From Wyeomyia smithii (taxonomy: Eukaryota > Arthropoda > Insecta > Diptera > Culicidae): DNA of 64,000 nt. Below the pieces are notes generated by a model that was not told where the DNA came from, searched no databases, and saw nothing but the letters and a program-made list of their open reading frames with translations. The stretch spans positions 47,429,897 through 47,493,896 of the forward strand of contig NC_073696.1 of NCBI RefSeq assembly GCF_029784165.1, read 5' to 3'. Position numbers and translations under genes: made by a program. Positions 23,301 to 38,300 of this stretch are shown here, in pieces. The first letter of the stretch is position 1. The number at the start of each line of letters is the position of its first letter.

Positions 23301-26300
23301 TGTCTAATTAGCCTCTTTTGTGAGGGAGGGGTTTCAAACAAATAAAACACAAATTTCTGCACATCTCGAGAACTAACCAACTAAATGGAACCAAATTTAG
23401 CAGGTGAATGTTTTTAGGGATAACAAATATATCCATAATGGTTTGATACCCCTCCCTTTTTCATAAGGGAGGGGTCCCATGCAAATGAAACACAAATTTC
23501 GCATAGCTCGAGAACCAATCAAGCAAATACAACCAAATTTGGCAGGTGAATATTTTTAGGTGTAACAAACATGTCCATAATGGTTCGACATCCTTCCTTC
23601 TTCTGGCATGTCTCCAAATACATACCATTTTGAAATCCAAGATGACGACATTCGGTTTCTGAAAAACAGCGGCAAATGACCAAATACCACCCAACATGAG
23701 TATTTCCGGAATTGTTATGATGCACTGAAACCACAAATCGACCTCAGACAATATTTTGAATTGTAAGATGGTGACTTCCGATGTCTGAAAAACAGTTACA
23801 AATGGCCGATTTCTTTCCAATATGAGATTCTTCAGAACCAGAATGATACACAGGAGCTATAATCGACCACAGACACCATTTTGAATTCTAAGATGGTGAC
23901 TTCCAGTTTCTGGAAAACAGCCGAAAAAGACCAAATAACACCTATTATGGGTGTTTCTTAAACCAGAATGACGCTCAGGGTCTAGAAATTGTCTCCAAAT
24001 GCCATTTTAAAATTCAGGATGGCGACTTCCGGTTTCTGAAAAATAGCCTAAAGTGACCAAATACCACCCAATATGAGTGTTTCTTTAAGGGGTTATATAC
24101 CTTTTTAGTTTTCAAAAAACCGAAATTTTTTTTATTGTATTATCCTCAAATACAACATCTTTGGAACATTTCCACAAATTTTCATAAAGATCTGAGCAAT
24201 AGGAAGAAAGTTAGAGCGATTTGCAGCGCGCCTCGCCACGGCCGCATAAGCTAAACATGAAACTTTACACGCGATTATCTCGGAATAGTGTTTTCCGAAA
24301 AATGACTTTGCCGTGATCCTGATTGCGGAAAAACTACTCAACCGATTTCCTTCATCTTTTTTTTTTAATTTTCGTTATTAAATTCGCCGGTCTTTGAACG
24401 ATCGCTTTTTGAAACATACAGTTACATTTTGCCGCAAAAAATTTTCAGCGCAATTTTTAGCACCCAAAACGTGCATTTTTTGGGAAAAACGTTCCCGTTT
24501 GCACTGAAAACAAAATACTCATAAAAGCGAACGTTCAAGGACCCGGCACACTCCTAAACTAATGAAATAATATGAGTTTTTTGATTTCGGTTGACCCGCT
24601 GAGTCTCTATCAGGATCACCGCAAGCCTCTGCAAAAAATAGGGTTTCGGGGAAACGGCCATTACTCCAGTAATAATTGGTATATCACAAAATTAAACGTA
24701 TTTTTTTTTTGTTGATAAACTGTACTTTCAGAAAAATACCCCTTTGATGCAATGAAAATGGTGTTATGCACTTAAAAATAGATTCAAACTTCCCTCATTT
24801 TTCACGACCAAAAAGGTATATAACCCCTTAACCGGAATGATGCAAGGAGTCAAAAATTGACTTCAGACACCATTTTGAATTGTAAGATGGCAACTTCTGG
24901 GAAACAGTCGAATACTACTACATATGGATATTTCCGTAATCGGAATAATGTATAGAAGCCAAGCATTGACCCTGGACATCATTTTGAATTCGAAGATGAT
25001 TACTTTCAGTTTCTGGAAAACAACGAAAATAACTGAATACCACCCAATATAAGTATTTCCGGAATAGAGGTGATGTACTAACGGCTAAAGTCGAGGATGT
25101 TGTCATTCCGATAAAACCAATCATTTCAAACGATATAAACAAATCGCAAGAAATTAATGGATTTGGAATGTTTAAAATTATTAAATTAAACACAAAAATA
25201 GGCGGGACGAAGTTTGCCGGGTCAGCTAGTTAACTATAAACGAATATGTTGCAGTCAAAATTTGTGCATGTATGCGTTGTTGAGTTGTTTTTTTTTTTTG
25301 ACGCAGGACTACGTTTCATTCTGAATGAAACGAACTGTAATGAAGTGTGACGAAAATTTGCCCCCTTAAAACGCTCATAATCGGAAGGCAACGGAATTTT
25401 GGAATTCCTCAATATCTAATATTGTTTTGGATTTGAAAGCCCAGTTTGTTAGCTCATTCGGCGGTTTTTGAGAAAACGCCTCTACCTACATTTTTTACAC
25501 AAAAATGTGGAAAACAAAATAGTACTTTTTCTGGATTTCTGTAACGAAAAAAAGAAATTTATGCATTTCGGCATAAAAGTGATAATGGAACTATTTCATC
25601 AAGACGGAATAGTTCAACTTGTTCTAACTTGCAAGTCATATCTAGAAGCTATAACATTATAGTTTAGGTGTTCATACGAGCTAAAGCTCAGTTTTTTATA
25701 CCATAGCCCAGTAAACGCTAGAACTAGCTTCCGTGTGACGGCAACTTTGGCATAAATTTCAATCCATTAGATTACAATATCGCTAGGGCAATTAAATCAT
25801 ATAATACCCATAATCAAGTAATAAAATTCACCACTACATTTTACATCAGAGAAACGCTTCACAAAGGTGATTATGGAGATTCGTCAGTGAGATAAAGTTG
25901 AAATGATTTCAGATAAGTTTTTTTATGCCCTGCTAATGACTATAAAAAATCAATAAAATAAAACCACACTACAGTTCAATCGAAATTTTTGCACCATTTC
26001 AGAGTAACAGCTTTTGTGACCGGTTTTTCCCGTTTTGGTAGTACAATGTTCTGATACGAAATGAACCCCCAGTTCTATGAGAGTTACCTATACATGCATT
26101 TACATGTAAAACAACCAATCAAATAACGGAGCTTTCGTACATTGTAGTATCGATGAGCGATTGTTTGGGCAACTCTCTTGTGATGGGATTTTAAATTTGA
26201 TGTTTTGTTGCTCCAAAATTGCCGACTGCTCTCTGTCGGTTGTCTACTTACATTCAGTTCCTCCCCGCAGAAGGTGGCCTCATCGACGCTAAACTGAAGA

Positions 26301-29300
26301 TCCTCGTTGCGACGCTTTTCCTCCACCAGCTGATTTTCCAGTTTGGTGATTTTCTCCTTCATCTGCGTCGGCAAATTCGGCGATAAAAAATAAACGAGAA
26401 GAAAAAAAAGCAAATATTCATTTAATCGGGTACGGCAGGGTTATTGAATGGAAAATTTTCACTTGATTTAATTATTGACTAGCAAATTGCCGTGGGGTTT
26501 GGGAGTTCTTTACCATGCTGAAGCAGGTTATCTGATGAGTACTTGACTTGTTACCAGTTACCAGTGGCAGACCTGCGAAAAAAGACAATGTTAAATCAAC
26601 GATAAAAAGGTTTATATTTTCTTAATTTTTTATAGCTACTTACCGCAAATATTCATTAATTCTCACGCCAGCTGTTGACAGAATCTCCACAATTTTACAC
26701 TACACTTTTATTTCACTTCACTTTTTAATAAAAGTGTAGTGTAAAAAAAATCGCAAACCAGCATGATATTTACAGAGTCTTGACGATGAAGTTTTCAAAA
26801 TGTGGACACGGGTAGAAACACTTTGAGTTTCGCGTAAAAAATATTGAAATCTAAAGAACAGTTATAATTTTGTTTTTGGTCTAAAAGTATCAAATTATGG
26901 TTAATATCGTGGAAACTTTCAAGTTCGGATTGGGTTACGGATTGAAAGAAACATGAAACCCAGCTACCTTTATCCTACAAAAAAAGAGTCCCTTTGTTTT
27001 CATCAAACAACACGCATTTTGTTTTAAGACAGCGTCATCGTCGCAGGGCTTCTACTAGATTTATGTCCTTCATCAATCTATGCCTCATGCCAGCTTAAAT
27101 ATATTGCAGCTAATTTATAGCTGGCAAATGTTGTACGTTACTATCATCTGCAATATCAGGGCGGAGCAAAAACTATGTTTTATTGCAAGGGACAAAGGGA
27201 AGGCAATTCTTTGTTTTCAAAGCTCAGTTCATCCAAGTTGTTTCATCGTGTTTCCTCAATCATAATAATGGTAACGTTATATATGTTGGCTTAAATCTGA
27301 TTTTTTTTGCAAAAGTCCATCAAGTTTTCTTTTCTATGCCACAGAAGTGACATATATAAGATTTTTCATAACCTTCATGTGATGACTGCTCGGATAATTT
27401 TGTTAGACCATGCATAGATATTTCTATGAATGTCCCAGTATTTTGCGAGTCGAAACGTGGGGTATGATAAATCGCCTACCAATTTTTCCAGTTTTACTTA
27501 ATCTTCATAGTCTCTCATGCTTTCAGATTGATTTTGAGTGGAGGAAGAAGCGGATAAACTGCAGAAGGGCTCTAGTGTTATGAACTGATGAAACGATCCA
27601 TGCCTTGCAATCTCATAAGCTCTTTCGTTTCCATCAATTTCAACATTTTTGCGTTAATTTTTATCAGATCAAAATACACGAAAAACCAGAATTCAAAAAA
27701 TTCCGAAATTCCAAAAAATGAACTAACTAACAAACACAAAACGGTTATTAGTAGATTAGAAAAGGAAGAAATTATGAAAAACTACTCAGATATTCATCAG
27801 AAACCGGTTGAAACTTCCGTAAAATAATTCTATATTTGAACTTAGACAACAATGAGGAAAAACGATTTGCTATCAAATTAATTGTAGGGTTTTATATCAT
27901 GATCGGAACAGTCCGAAAATTTGCCATGATTGGAACAATTGTTAATATGCGAAATTGCGCCACTATTTCACGAAAAGTAATTTAACCAGTTTTACCAGTA
28001 TCATCGAACAACTTTTCCTGATTATGTTTTGAAAGTTTTTTTGAAATATTTTAAGAAATACTGTAAATAAAAAAGTTTTCAAAAATCATCAATTCTCGAG
28101 CAAATTTGTCTTGTGTTCGAATAGTGATAATGAAATCAAATATTCGAATATTGTATGTTTTCCAATGAAATGCTTTCATAACATATAAATCTCTTGTAGG
28201 AACACTTCTTGTCCAGACAGGACGTCCCGTCTGGACGAGGGAATTTTTTTCTTAGTCTATATCACATGCTTAGCCCGTATTCATTATTAGCATCCTCGAA
28301 AAAATCACATACATTGCCTACTTTATAACTTAAATACATTACCATATTATATTGATCATATATTACCCGAGCGTATCTATACGAAAAATGAAATGTTTAA
28401 AATTTGTATCTCCAAAACTTTAATTTTCCAACGGACGAGTTGAAGAAAATTGGTTTGTAGATTTGAAAAAAATATGCACGGAAAAAAATTGCTGATTTTT
28501 TTTCTCAACAATGAATAATTAATTTAAAGTCATCAACAAGTTTTAAGATACACTTGCAAAACGTATATTTTCGATTTTTCTCAGATTTGAAACATCCGAA
28601 ATTAGTGTGATTGAGAAACTTTAGAAACATGTTTCAAACGTTCTAACGACTTGTTCAAATGTTTCGGGTGTTTCGGAGTTAAAAATATAACAATAATAAC
28701 GCTTGAACCAACAACATACTATGTAGCTTACCAAAATGGAAGAGTATAAAAATTGTTTCTAGAAAAACATCACAAACTCAAGTAAAGAGAAGTTATTTGA
28801 ACAATGAATTTCAATTAATTTTGACAAAACCAATCGAAGAATTTGTGTCACATTTCTGTGATAAATAAAAAAAAACTAATTCATGATTACAATGAAACAC
28901 AGCAATCTAATTATTAGTATCAAAACAATAGATAACTTGCAAGCAGGCTTGTTATTCTCCTTAACATGCAAAATGATCGGAGTTAACATCAACCGTGCAC
29001 TTTTTTTCCGTCTTGAGCGCTGCATGTAGCAAGTTTTTGCATCTCACTTCTTTCTCCTGCTTTGTTTTTTGCTTCTGCTGCTCGCGAAAAAGGAAAACTC
29101 ATTTGCTGCTTACACCAAAGCCGAGCGAAACAAGAGTGGCAGGGCACTCTAGTGAGAATAATCAGAAGTACACCACCGTGCACACTGCTGAGATAATACA
29201 ACAAAGACAACTTGAGTTTTTTTCATAGAAGAATGTGACGCGAAGTGGCGCTTGGATTTTTTTTTTATTTTCGAGATGCAAAACAAATGCAATCTACTTT

Positions 29301-32300
29301 CTTACCCAGATGCTCCCTAAATTAGATATATGCTCAAGAATGCTCACTGTAACAACACGACAGTGAGCTCTGTTATCTAGTTATTGTACGTTTTTCTGTG
29401 AGAAAGCACACCATTTTTTTTTATCTTTCAAGAGAAATATTTTAGATTCCTCCACTTTGGTATTATTTAAGTGTACAACTAACTTCTCACTGTTTTTTAT
29501 AAAAATTAAATAAAAATGAATTGGAAAAAAACAAGAAGTTATCTATACATGAAAATTTTACCCATCATTAGCTACAACTTCATCCCATCGATAAAAGATA
29601 GAATAGGAGTCTTCGTCTTTTAAGGCTATTCACGACTGATTTGTGGTTTTTCGATGTCTTCATATGAGCAGAACTGCTGATCAGCCAGAGCATGTGCCAT
29701 CGAACGGAACAAGTAATAACCTCGGGAATACTACGGGTGAGATAGGACTTTCGGTGTGAGCGTTTCTATATAAGTTTTATGAGGCCGAGTATTGTCATGC
29801 AGTAGAATCACTTTTTCGTGCCTCTGCTCGTATTGTGGCCGTTTTTTTGCACAGTGCTCGGACTAATCGCATCAATTAAAGTCGATACCGTTCCCCAGTA
29901 CAAGTTTTTGATTTCGGTTTGGTTTCAACAGCCTACAACGAATAACACCGACATATTCCCACCAAATGCACGGTATAACATACGCAGCGTGTATATTCAG
30001 CCGAGTCGACGACGTAGAAGCATGACCGGGCAGTCCCCATGACTTTCTTGAAGTGACGGAACAGATCACGATACATTGTATCACTTAAAGTCAGTGATGT
30101 TAAACTCTAGTGCCCAGTCCGCCTTTAGACCCGCTTCTGTTGAACCTTTAAAAAGCTTCAATGAATACTTTTTTTTGTTCCAAGTTGTAAGATAACTTCA
30201 CGATAACCTTTTTTTGCTTCGAATCTAATTTTTCTCCACCTAGTTTATTCTGTAAGTATTTCATGAAATTTCCATTTCGCACCCGCGAATCTGACTCAAA
30301 CCAGACGTCAAACTCGGATTTTTTAAAGTTATACATTTAAACATTTCGCTTAAAGCACCTATCAAATCTCCAAACGTCCATGGCTCACTCTTTTACGGGC
30401 ACCGATTGTCCGATTTAAAAAAGAGTTAAAGTAAAAGAAATAATCAAATTCCAAAAAAATGCAACTTAATTTCCGAAAAATTACTATGAATCCACTTTTA
30501 TTTCAGTACGTTATATATACAAAATTGAAGGGAATAAGTACCCGAACAAAATGGCAGTGAAAGTAGCTGCCAATATTTGCCTTTCCGTTAAATAAGTTCT
30601 CTTGTAAATAGTGTCATAAAATTTAAACAAAGCTAGCCAAATTAAAATAAATCTAGTTCAATGTATAATGAAAGTACTTCTTGTTAGTTTTAAGTAGTGT
30701 GAAACAAGTTTTCGCCAATATTTTATTTTCAAGTGTTGTAGTTTTCATATTTAATACACGAGGGGCTAGTTGGTCACATACTAGCGGGGCTGGTTGGTCC
30801 TACGCACATCATCAATGAATTCAAGTAACCAAGTATATGCAATTCCAGGAACAATGCATTTCATGATGCATACTAAAACCAAACGAAAACAATATGTGCT
30901 CTGCTTAGCAAAACCGTTTATTTTAAACGATAAACAATTTGGTAAAAGTTATCTACATTTCGTCGTCATTAGCGAACACTATTAATGCCGAGTCATTGAT
31001 CTGAAATAATTATAACGTACACTAATGCATCGACAAATGTCACCTACTCGCCGAAAATTTCATCGAATGCAAGTTTTCAACAATAAAAAACTAATGAGGC
31101 TTTGGTAGTGTGCTTGTGATTGCAGATGCGAATCTAGAATTCGGCTCTGGTTTTCAATTTAATCCGTGTTGTCTTTGATTTAGTGTCCAACAAAACCATT
31201 AGAGAGATTTTATCATATACGTTTCGTCGTGTACGATGGAGTAATACGATTTTTTTCATGCAATTATGACTTATTTTTCTCATGGTTTGGGATTTCGGAA
31301 AGCGAACGTATAAACAAAAACCGGAAGAAGTTTGACTTCCGCTGAGACGCTACAGGCTGCCGCAAATGAAGTGAGGAAGGATAACTGAATAGTCCTTTCG
31401 AAATAAAAATGGTCAATTTACCCCACACCCTGACCAACTTACCCCACCTGAGGGGCTAGTTGGACAATTTGACATCAACTCGAAAAACATAAAATATCCG
31501 CAAAGTCGTAAATTATTTCGAGTCGTTCTTATTTTTTCTAGAAGCTACAGACTTAACGCAACATTTTCATGTAATTATTTTTTTCCATAATATTTCCTAC
31601 AAAAAGTTAGAGAACATTTTGACCAAAAATGACCAACTAGCCCCGCTCTACCCTACTCATAAAACTGAGAAACTTTCTAGAAGACATCGAAACGCTAAAA
31701 CCATGCGTTTCGTCGCAAATGTCCTACTATTTTCGATTTCGCCCCACTATAATATTTTGTAAACCGTCGGAGGATTTAAACGGAAGTGGACATTCGACCA
31801 GTTCGCGCAGTATCTGGATTTTACTCCAGAGTGCACTTAGTAGGGACTTCGGTTTGAGGTATCCCGAAGGAGCTCAGCGAAATCAAACATAGTCTAAATG
31901 CACTACAAGACTGATTTATTCAGGATCATCTTAGCTCTTTATATAGGGTGTTAAATGCAACGTTTGCATTTTTATAAATCAATACTAATTACACATAAGT
32001 GAAGTATCAAAGCAGATGCCTGGGACGGCTGTTACGGTTTCTGTATTTTGGCAATTGCTAACTTGGTACCGGAATCATTAAACGTTATTGTTTTGGTTAA
32101 TCGCGAGCCGAGAAAGAACGTACGCAGTGGATCAAAAAGTAAACATCAACATAACACAAGGCGGTACGACCGCTTCGATGCAGTCTAATCGCATGTGTAC
32201 AACTGACCCAGTTCTTCTTGTCGCCCTACGCGCGGTGATCCATATCGGCTCGCGGGTGATATAGAACATTGCATTTTATTTATGCTTCTTAGGGTGAGTG

Positions 32301-35300
32301 TCGTGTATAGCACACCACTGCGCGCCGGTCCGTTAATCAACGGGTCGTAAGTTAGGGTCCTGCGTCGAATCGCCTCCCCGCATGGGCGTAGCCAGAATTT
32401 CGAATAGGGGGGGGGGGGGGGCAAGTTCTTCAAAATTTTAGTAGTAAAAAATTTAATTTTTTTACTAACACTAAAATAAACTAAACTGTGGAGATCGAAG
32501 TAGAGCACGAACGCGGACGGACGCAATTTTTCTACTGCGTCACAATTTTCTCGCTAAATATTTTTAATTTTTTTTTTGGTTGAAACAGTGTTATATAAAG
32601 TTAGTTTTCACCGAAAACCGCCAACGTTGCCTTCCGTATTTGAAGAAACAGCCGATATTAGTCAATACGCAGGTCGCAGTATTAGTCAAAGTGCATGAAG
32701 ATCAAGCGGATTAAAATGCCTCTTAAAACTTAGGAAGTAGTCGAAACCGCCATAAGGAGAAGTTTTCGCTACAGGAGCCAACGAATGTCCTAAGAGTTTT
32801 TCTCTTTAATTTATCCAAGCTGAGTGACACTCGACAGATGAGTATGATCGATTAAGGACACAAAATAGGGATTGACTGAATAGGATCTGGATTGAATTGT
32901 AAATGGTGAGAGCGTTCTTTTTCTAGCTTAGTATTTTTCTATAATTATGTTTAATATTAATGCAGTACGGCAGGTGGATTTCTGCAGATCTGTATCGCGT
33001 TGTTGGTAGAACTTATTAAAAGTACAAATCAAACTAACTCGATAAAAATTCATCGGTTTGCTAGTACATATATTCAAACAACGGATTCAGATTCAGCATA
33101 CGTTCTCGTTCCCCATTGCCTACCATGGCAAATCCTGAATTTGTCTCACCCCATCTTACTACAACAAATAACGATTTTGATCGCGCAATAGGCTTCTGAA
33201 CTTTCAAATTTGTATTTCGCGTAATATGCATCAGTTATCATAAAGTTACCAGAGCTGTACCTTATTAAAACAATTCCTATCCTGTAATACTCGTAGAGAT
33301 GCAGTGGTACCCGCGGTCTCTAAACAAAACAAGTATCACCATCCCTTTCCTTCCCAAGTAGTACCGCCTTTTGGTCGTGGCCTGCGTCGTTATTGGTCAG
33401 TGGAAAAAGTTTTCAAGTACTGGCTGTGTTAGTGTAGACCAGACTAGACTAGACTAACACTAAATTAAACTAAACTGTAATTTAATTAACACTAAATCTA
33501 CCGTAGAAAGATAACAATAAAACGTCGTTAACTGAAAAACACCTTCCTTTAATCCTCCGCAAATCGCTCCAGCGCTGATTCAGTAAATTTTCTACGATTG
33601 TTGTTAACCATCTGCCGATGAACACTCAGCAAGCAGAGAGCACTCAACCATTGTTGACCTCAGCCAGGTTTTCACCCGACGTAATGTGCTGAACGAGAGC
33701 TCAATCGTGCTTGTTTTACATGGTGAAGCAAGTTCAATTTCAATTGCTTTCTCAGTCGCAGGTAAGAACGAACGGGCTTCAGCAAGCAAGTCTATAAGAT
33801 CCCGTTCTTCCTAATTCTTACCGTCTGCTCTCATGCATGACTCATGCTGCAATGTTGATACCAGACATCCACCTCTCCAACAAAATTGTTAACGTCATAA
33901 AAAAATACGAAAGCTCCGGTTTTGCACTTTAACTCTTCTAACGACATGCGTATTACGTTAGCATGATGCAGCGAGGACAACGCGTAGGCAAGTGCACTAT
34001 CTTCCATGAACCGTGTTTTCTGTGAGGTTATTAGAGAATTAAGGTAAGGAATTGTCAATGCTCGATTCCAATACTAAGCTAGTTGATGCAGGTGGGTTTG
34101 CCCGGTACTTTTGCCGCTGCAATGTCCTTAGTGGATCAACTGAAAAACCTGTGCAATTCCACGCAACAAAGGGCAAGTATGTCAATCAATTATTTTTGAT
34201 CTGGCTGATATTTTACACAGATGTTTCAATGGGCTAAAAATGCCGTTTCGTGCTAACGTATGCGTTAAAAAAGTGGATTTTTTTCGGATGGTGGTAAAAA
34301 ATAGCTAAGACAGATAATTAGGTTTGATTAATTTCCTATGGAAGGTAATTAGCTAACGTGCAGAAAAAAACCTACGATCTTGCGTGCGGAATTTCGGCAG
34401 TTAACCGGAACGTTCGCCATGGCGGATAAAAACATGCGTGTAGGCAAGTTTTTAAATCCTTTTTTCATTTTATTTATCAATTCCTCCTCAAATTTCGCGA
34501 CAAAATTGTTGGAGTAGATCTTACGCTTCAGGCTTGCCAGAAATCTTCGACGAAACGCAACTTGGGGACGTTGGGCGGGTTCACCAACTTGGGAATCATA
34601 TCGACATTTAGCCGTTCCATCTCCTCAAATGATCGCCTCGAATAGTTAGCCGTCTCCAGATCCGGCCAAAAAACCGTGTCTTCGGCGTTATGGTATTTTT
34701 TGGTGAACGACGCTACTTCCGGCAGGTACTTCGTACCATAAATTCCCCCGTTCTCGGCCAGTCAGGAGCAAAAGAAGAGCAGCTTTGACAACCCCTTCAC
34801 GCTGATTGTCAGCCACAGCAGCACCGTCTTGGGGAACTTGGTGTGTAAAAGAAATTTCACCTTAGTGCTTACTTCTTTCGTGTGGGAAGTAAAATACAAA
34901 GTGCCCTACCAGTAGTTGCCATCCAGAGTGAGACAGGTCTCGTCGTCCATCACCACCGCCACGTCGTGAATTGCAGGGAAAATCGGTTTGACCATCTTAT
35001 TCAGGCGCTGCCGCTGCGTCATTGCTTGCAGCTCCGTGAACGGGACTGCTTCCTAACATGTATGGCCAAGCGCTCGCAGCGATGTAGCCACTTTTCCCTC
35101 GGTCTTCCTCTTCAGCATTCTTTGGAGCTTCTTGTCACTCAGGGTCGTCGGCCGTCCGGAACTGGGCTTTCTTTCAATGCTCTGATTGTTGTCCAATAGT
35201 GCCAAGATGTTGTAGATGCCAGAACGGGCGTATCCGGTGTCCACGAACTGCCGCACGATGTCTGTTTTCGACGCGACGTGGGTACCGTTATTTAAACGGG

Positions 35301-38300
35301 CAAATCAAATTTTTTCTGATGACTCATCGGTTAATATGATTGATGCTGCATGCGTAGTTTCGTCAGTGTGTGTAAAGGAAAACCCATGAAAAATTGGCAG
35401 TTTTTGTCCATTTTTTTAGCGCAAACGTTATTAGAGTTATTGAAAAAAAAAATTCTGCACCAATGCCAGCAATTAGATGGGGCAACGGCCCCCCCTGCCC
35501 CCCCCCCCCTGGCTACGCCTATGCCTCCCCGTGCGTCGGTGATTGGCACAACAACAGTCGCGGAACTATACCAACGGAAAATAAGGGAGAATAAAGAAAA
35601 AATCGATTTTTCGAATATCGTTCAGCGGTAGGGCCCAAAAGTTTCGTCTTCTCGAAAAAAATCCCCATTCAAAATTTCAGCTCGATCGGGCATCGGGAAC
35701 ACGTGCCTCAAAGCGGTCAATGTTTTACGAAAAACATCGATGGAAAATAAGCACACGTAGTAATACATGAAATTGTCGACACCGATTTTTTTATGCCATA
35801 TGTCTTAGAAATGCATGAAACGAGATATGGTGTTATCCCGAAAATTTTTGTTTTTCGAAAAAAACAACTTTCTGGGTCTTAGAAAACTTTCGAGCTTGGG
35901 GTCAATGGCATATATATAAAACAATCAACTTTCGAATTTCGTTTAGCGGTAGTGCTAAAAAGTTTCGTCCTCTCGAACAGAGTCCCCATGCCAGATTTCA
36001 GCTCGATCGGACATCGGGAACACGTGCCCCAAAGCGGTCGAAGTTTCAGTTTTTTGACCGATGAAAATAATGCACAGGTTGAATGGAATAGTGAAGACAG
36101 TAGTATCTATTTTTTTTCTTCGATATTCCATTCAAATTTTTTTTCCCGGATTTTTTTCAAAATTTCGACAAAAAAGACCACCCCAATCATGTATTATTTT
36201 CATCGGTCAAAAAGATAAAACTTTGACCGCTTTGAGGCACGTGTTCCACGTGTTTGAGAACTCTATTCGAGAGGACGAAACTTTTGAGCCCTATCGCTAA
36301 ACGAAATTCGAAAGTTGATTTTTTTATATATATGCCATTAGCCAAAAGCTCGAAAAATTTTTAAGACCCAGAAAGTTGTTTTTTAGAAATTTATTTTTGA
36401 CGTGAGACTACGTCTTTGTTTTCTATACTGGTATGCATTGGAAGGCCTCATATGCCCTATCTATAAGAAGGGTCATCGATTGGATTGTGGCAACTATCGT
36501 GGCATAACGTTGCTCAACTTCGCATATAAAGTGCTCTCCCGTATCCTGTTCTTCAGATTGAGACCGTTAACGGAATCCTTTGTTGGCTAATACCAGACTG
36601 GTTTTCGACAGGGACGTTCCACGACGGATCAAAAGCTCACCCTGCGACAGATCCTCTATAAGTTCCGGGAGTACAACTTACCGACTCACCATCTGTTTGT
36701 GAATTTCAGGACGGCATACGACTCAGTGAAAAGAAACGAGCTGTGGCAGATCATGCTGGAACACGGTTTCCCTACGAAACTAATTAAGCTGAGTCGTATG
36801 ACGCTGGAGGGATCGAAATCGTGCGTGCGGATAGCTGGCGAGACATCAACCGCTTTCAGAACGTTGGATGGACTAAAGCAGGGTGATGCGCTCTCTAACT
36901 TACTATTTAACATCGCCCTTGAAGGTGCAGTACGAAGAGCAAACGTGGAAAAAACAGTACGATCATCACGAAATCTCACATGCTTCTTGGTTTTGCGGAC
37001 ATCGATATCAACCGTAAGGCCGTGGAGGAGGTCTTCGTACCTTTCAAGAGGGAAGCAGCGAGATTGGGACTTGTCATTAACTCTGCCAAAACGAAGTACA
37101 TGGTAGCTGGCAGAGAGCGTGGGAGTCCCCGTGGTGTTGGTGCTGAGGTGGAGATAGATGGGGAACGATTTGAAGTGGTTGACGAATTCGTTTATCTTGA
37201 TCTGTGACAACGATATGAGCCGTGAAGTGAAACGACGAGTTGCAGCTGCGAAAAGGGCCTTCTACGGACTACGTAACCAGCTAAGGTCCGGTAGTTTGCA
37301 AACTCGCACAAAACTAGCGCTGTATAGGACGCTGATACTCCCGGTGGCCCTTCACGGACATGAAGCATGGACGCTGAAGGAAGCTGATCGACGAGTGCTC
37401 GGAGTTTTTGAGCGTAAAGTTCTGCGATCGATACATGGCGGTAAACTAGAAGATGGAGTGTGCCACAGACGCATGAACCACGAGATGAATCAGGTATACA
37501 AACATGCTGATATAGTGAAGGTAATACAGCGGGGCAGGCTTCAGTGGGCTGCGCATGTAGCCAGAATGCCTGACGAGAGAGCCGTCAAAACTATCTTCAG
37601 TAGAGAACCAGTAAGAGGCCGTCGACTCTGTGGTAGGCCTCGCACGCGGTAGATGCGCGAGGTGGAAGAAGATGCACGATCTGCTGGTGTACGAGACTGG
37701 AGAACGGCTGCCCAAGACAGAAGAAGCTGGACATCTCTAATTCGTTTGGCCCTAGACCGGTGAACGGTCCGTTAGCCAACAAAGTAAGTAAAGTAAAGTT
37801 AGTAATGCATTCTGTAAAATTGGAAAAGAAACCTGCAAATGTTGCGTCAGATTTCAACATCTCTGTCAATTTTTTTTGGATATTGATACAGAGAATATCA
37901 CAGGGAATGGTTGATGTCTATTCTTGCATCTGTGCTAGGAATGCTCGCATGTGATTGGTTCATTGTACGCGTAAATTTGTCCTTGACACTTTTTATCGAT
38001 TTTTACCGCTTTGCAATGAAAATATAATGATAACTAAGAGCGGAGGCCTAGCGTGGTTGGTAATGTCTCCGCCAACCACGCTCGACGCCTGGGTTCGAAT
38101 CCCACCGCCGACATAGGTGTCGATGGTTGTGAGGTGGCGTGATCCACTCACAACCAACCCAACTGGTCTAGATTCAATCCTAGCCGACACCGGGAGATTT
38201 TCTGAGGCGAAAAATCTCTGGGATCACGCCTTCCATCGCATGAGGAAGTAAAGCCGTTGGCGCCGGTCCGTTAGTAAACGGGTCGTGAGTTAGGGTCCTG

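Larger units (their letters stand above)
32381..35523 (-). mobile_element. hAT transposon, 3.1 kb, with 8-bp TSD
   Basis: The ends are CATGGGCGTAGCCAG (32381) and its near complement (ending 35523), each followed inward by a long G/C homopolymer. The duplication CCTCCCCG is present at 32373-32380 and 35524-35531. Minus-strand relics of a hAT transposase lie inside (33604-34058), as does a separate DD37E transposon relic (34370-35270). Confidence 0.8.
32305..35595 (+). mobile_element. SINE tail split by a hAT insertion
   Basis: Pieces 32305-32380 and 35532-35595 together match the body and tail of the SINE at 38037-38396: GCCGGTCCGTTA, GGTCGTAAGTTAGGGTCC, then after the break CGTCGGTGATTGGC and GACGGAAAATAA-like sequence. 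The 32381-35523 hAT element lies exactly between them, with an 8-bp duplication of SINE sequence. No tRNA-like head precedes 32305, so this copy is 5'-truncated or has a different head. Confidence 0.65.

Noticed and set aside
32465..33475. Direct repeat CTAACACTAAA..TAAACTAAACTG at both positions, possible small LTR or duplication
   Set aside because: The repeat is only about 25 bp and low in complexity, and no element features connect the two copies.
38041..38112. Functional tRNA gene
   Set aside because: Same reason: tRNA-like head of a SINE with a poly-A tail and target duplication.
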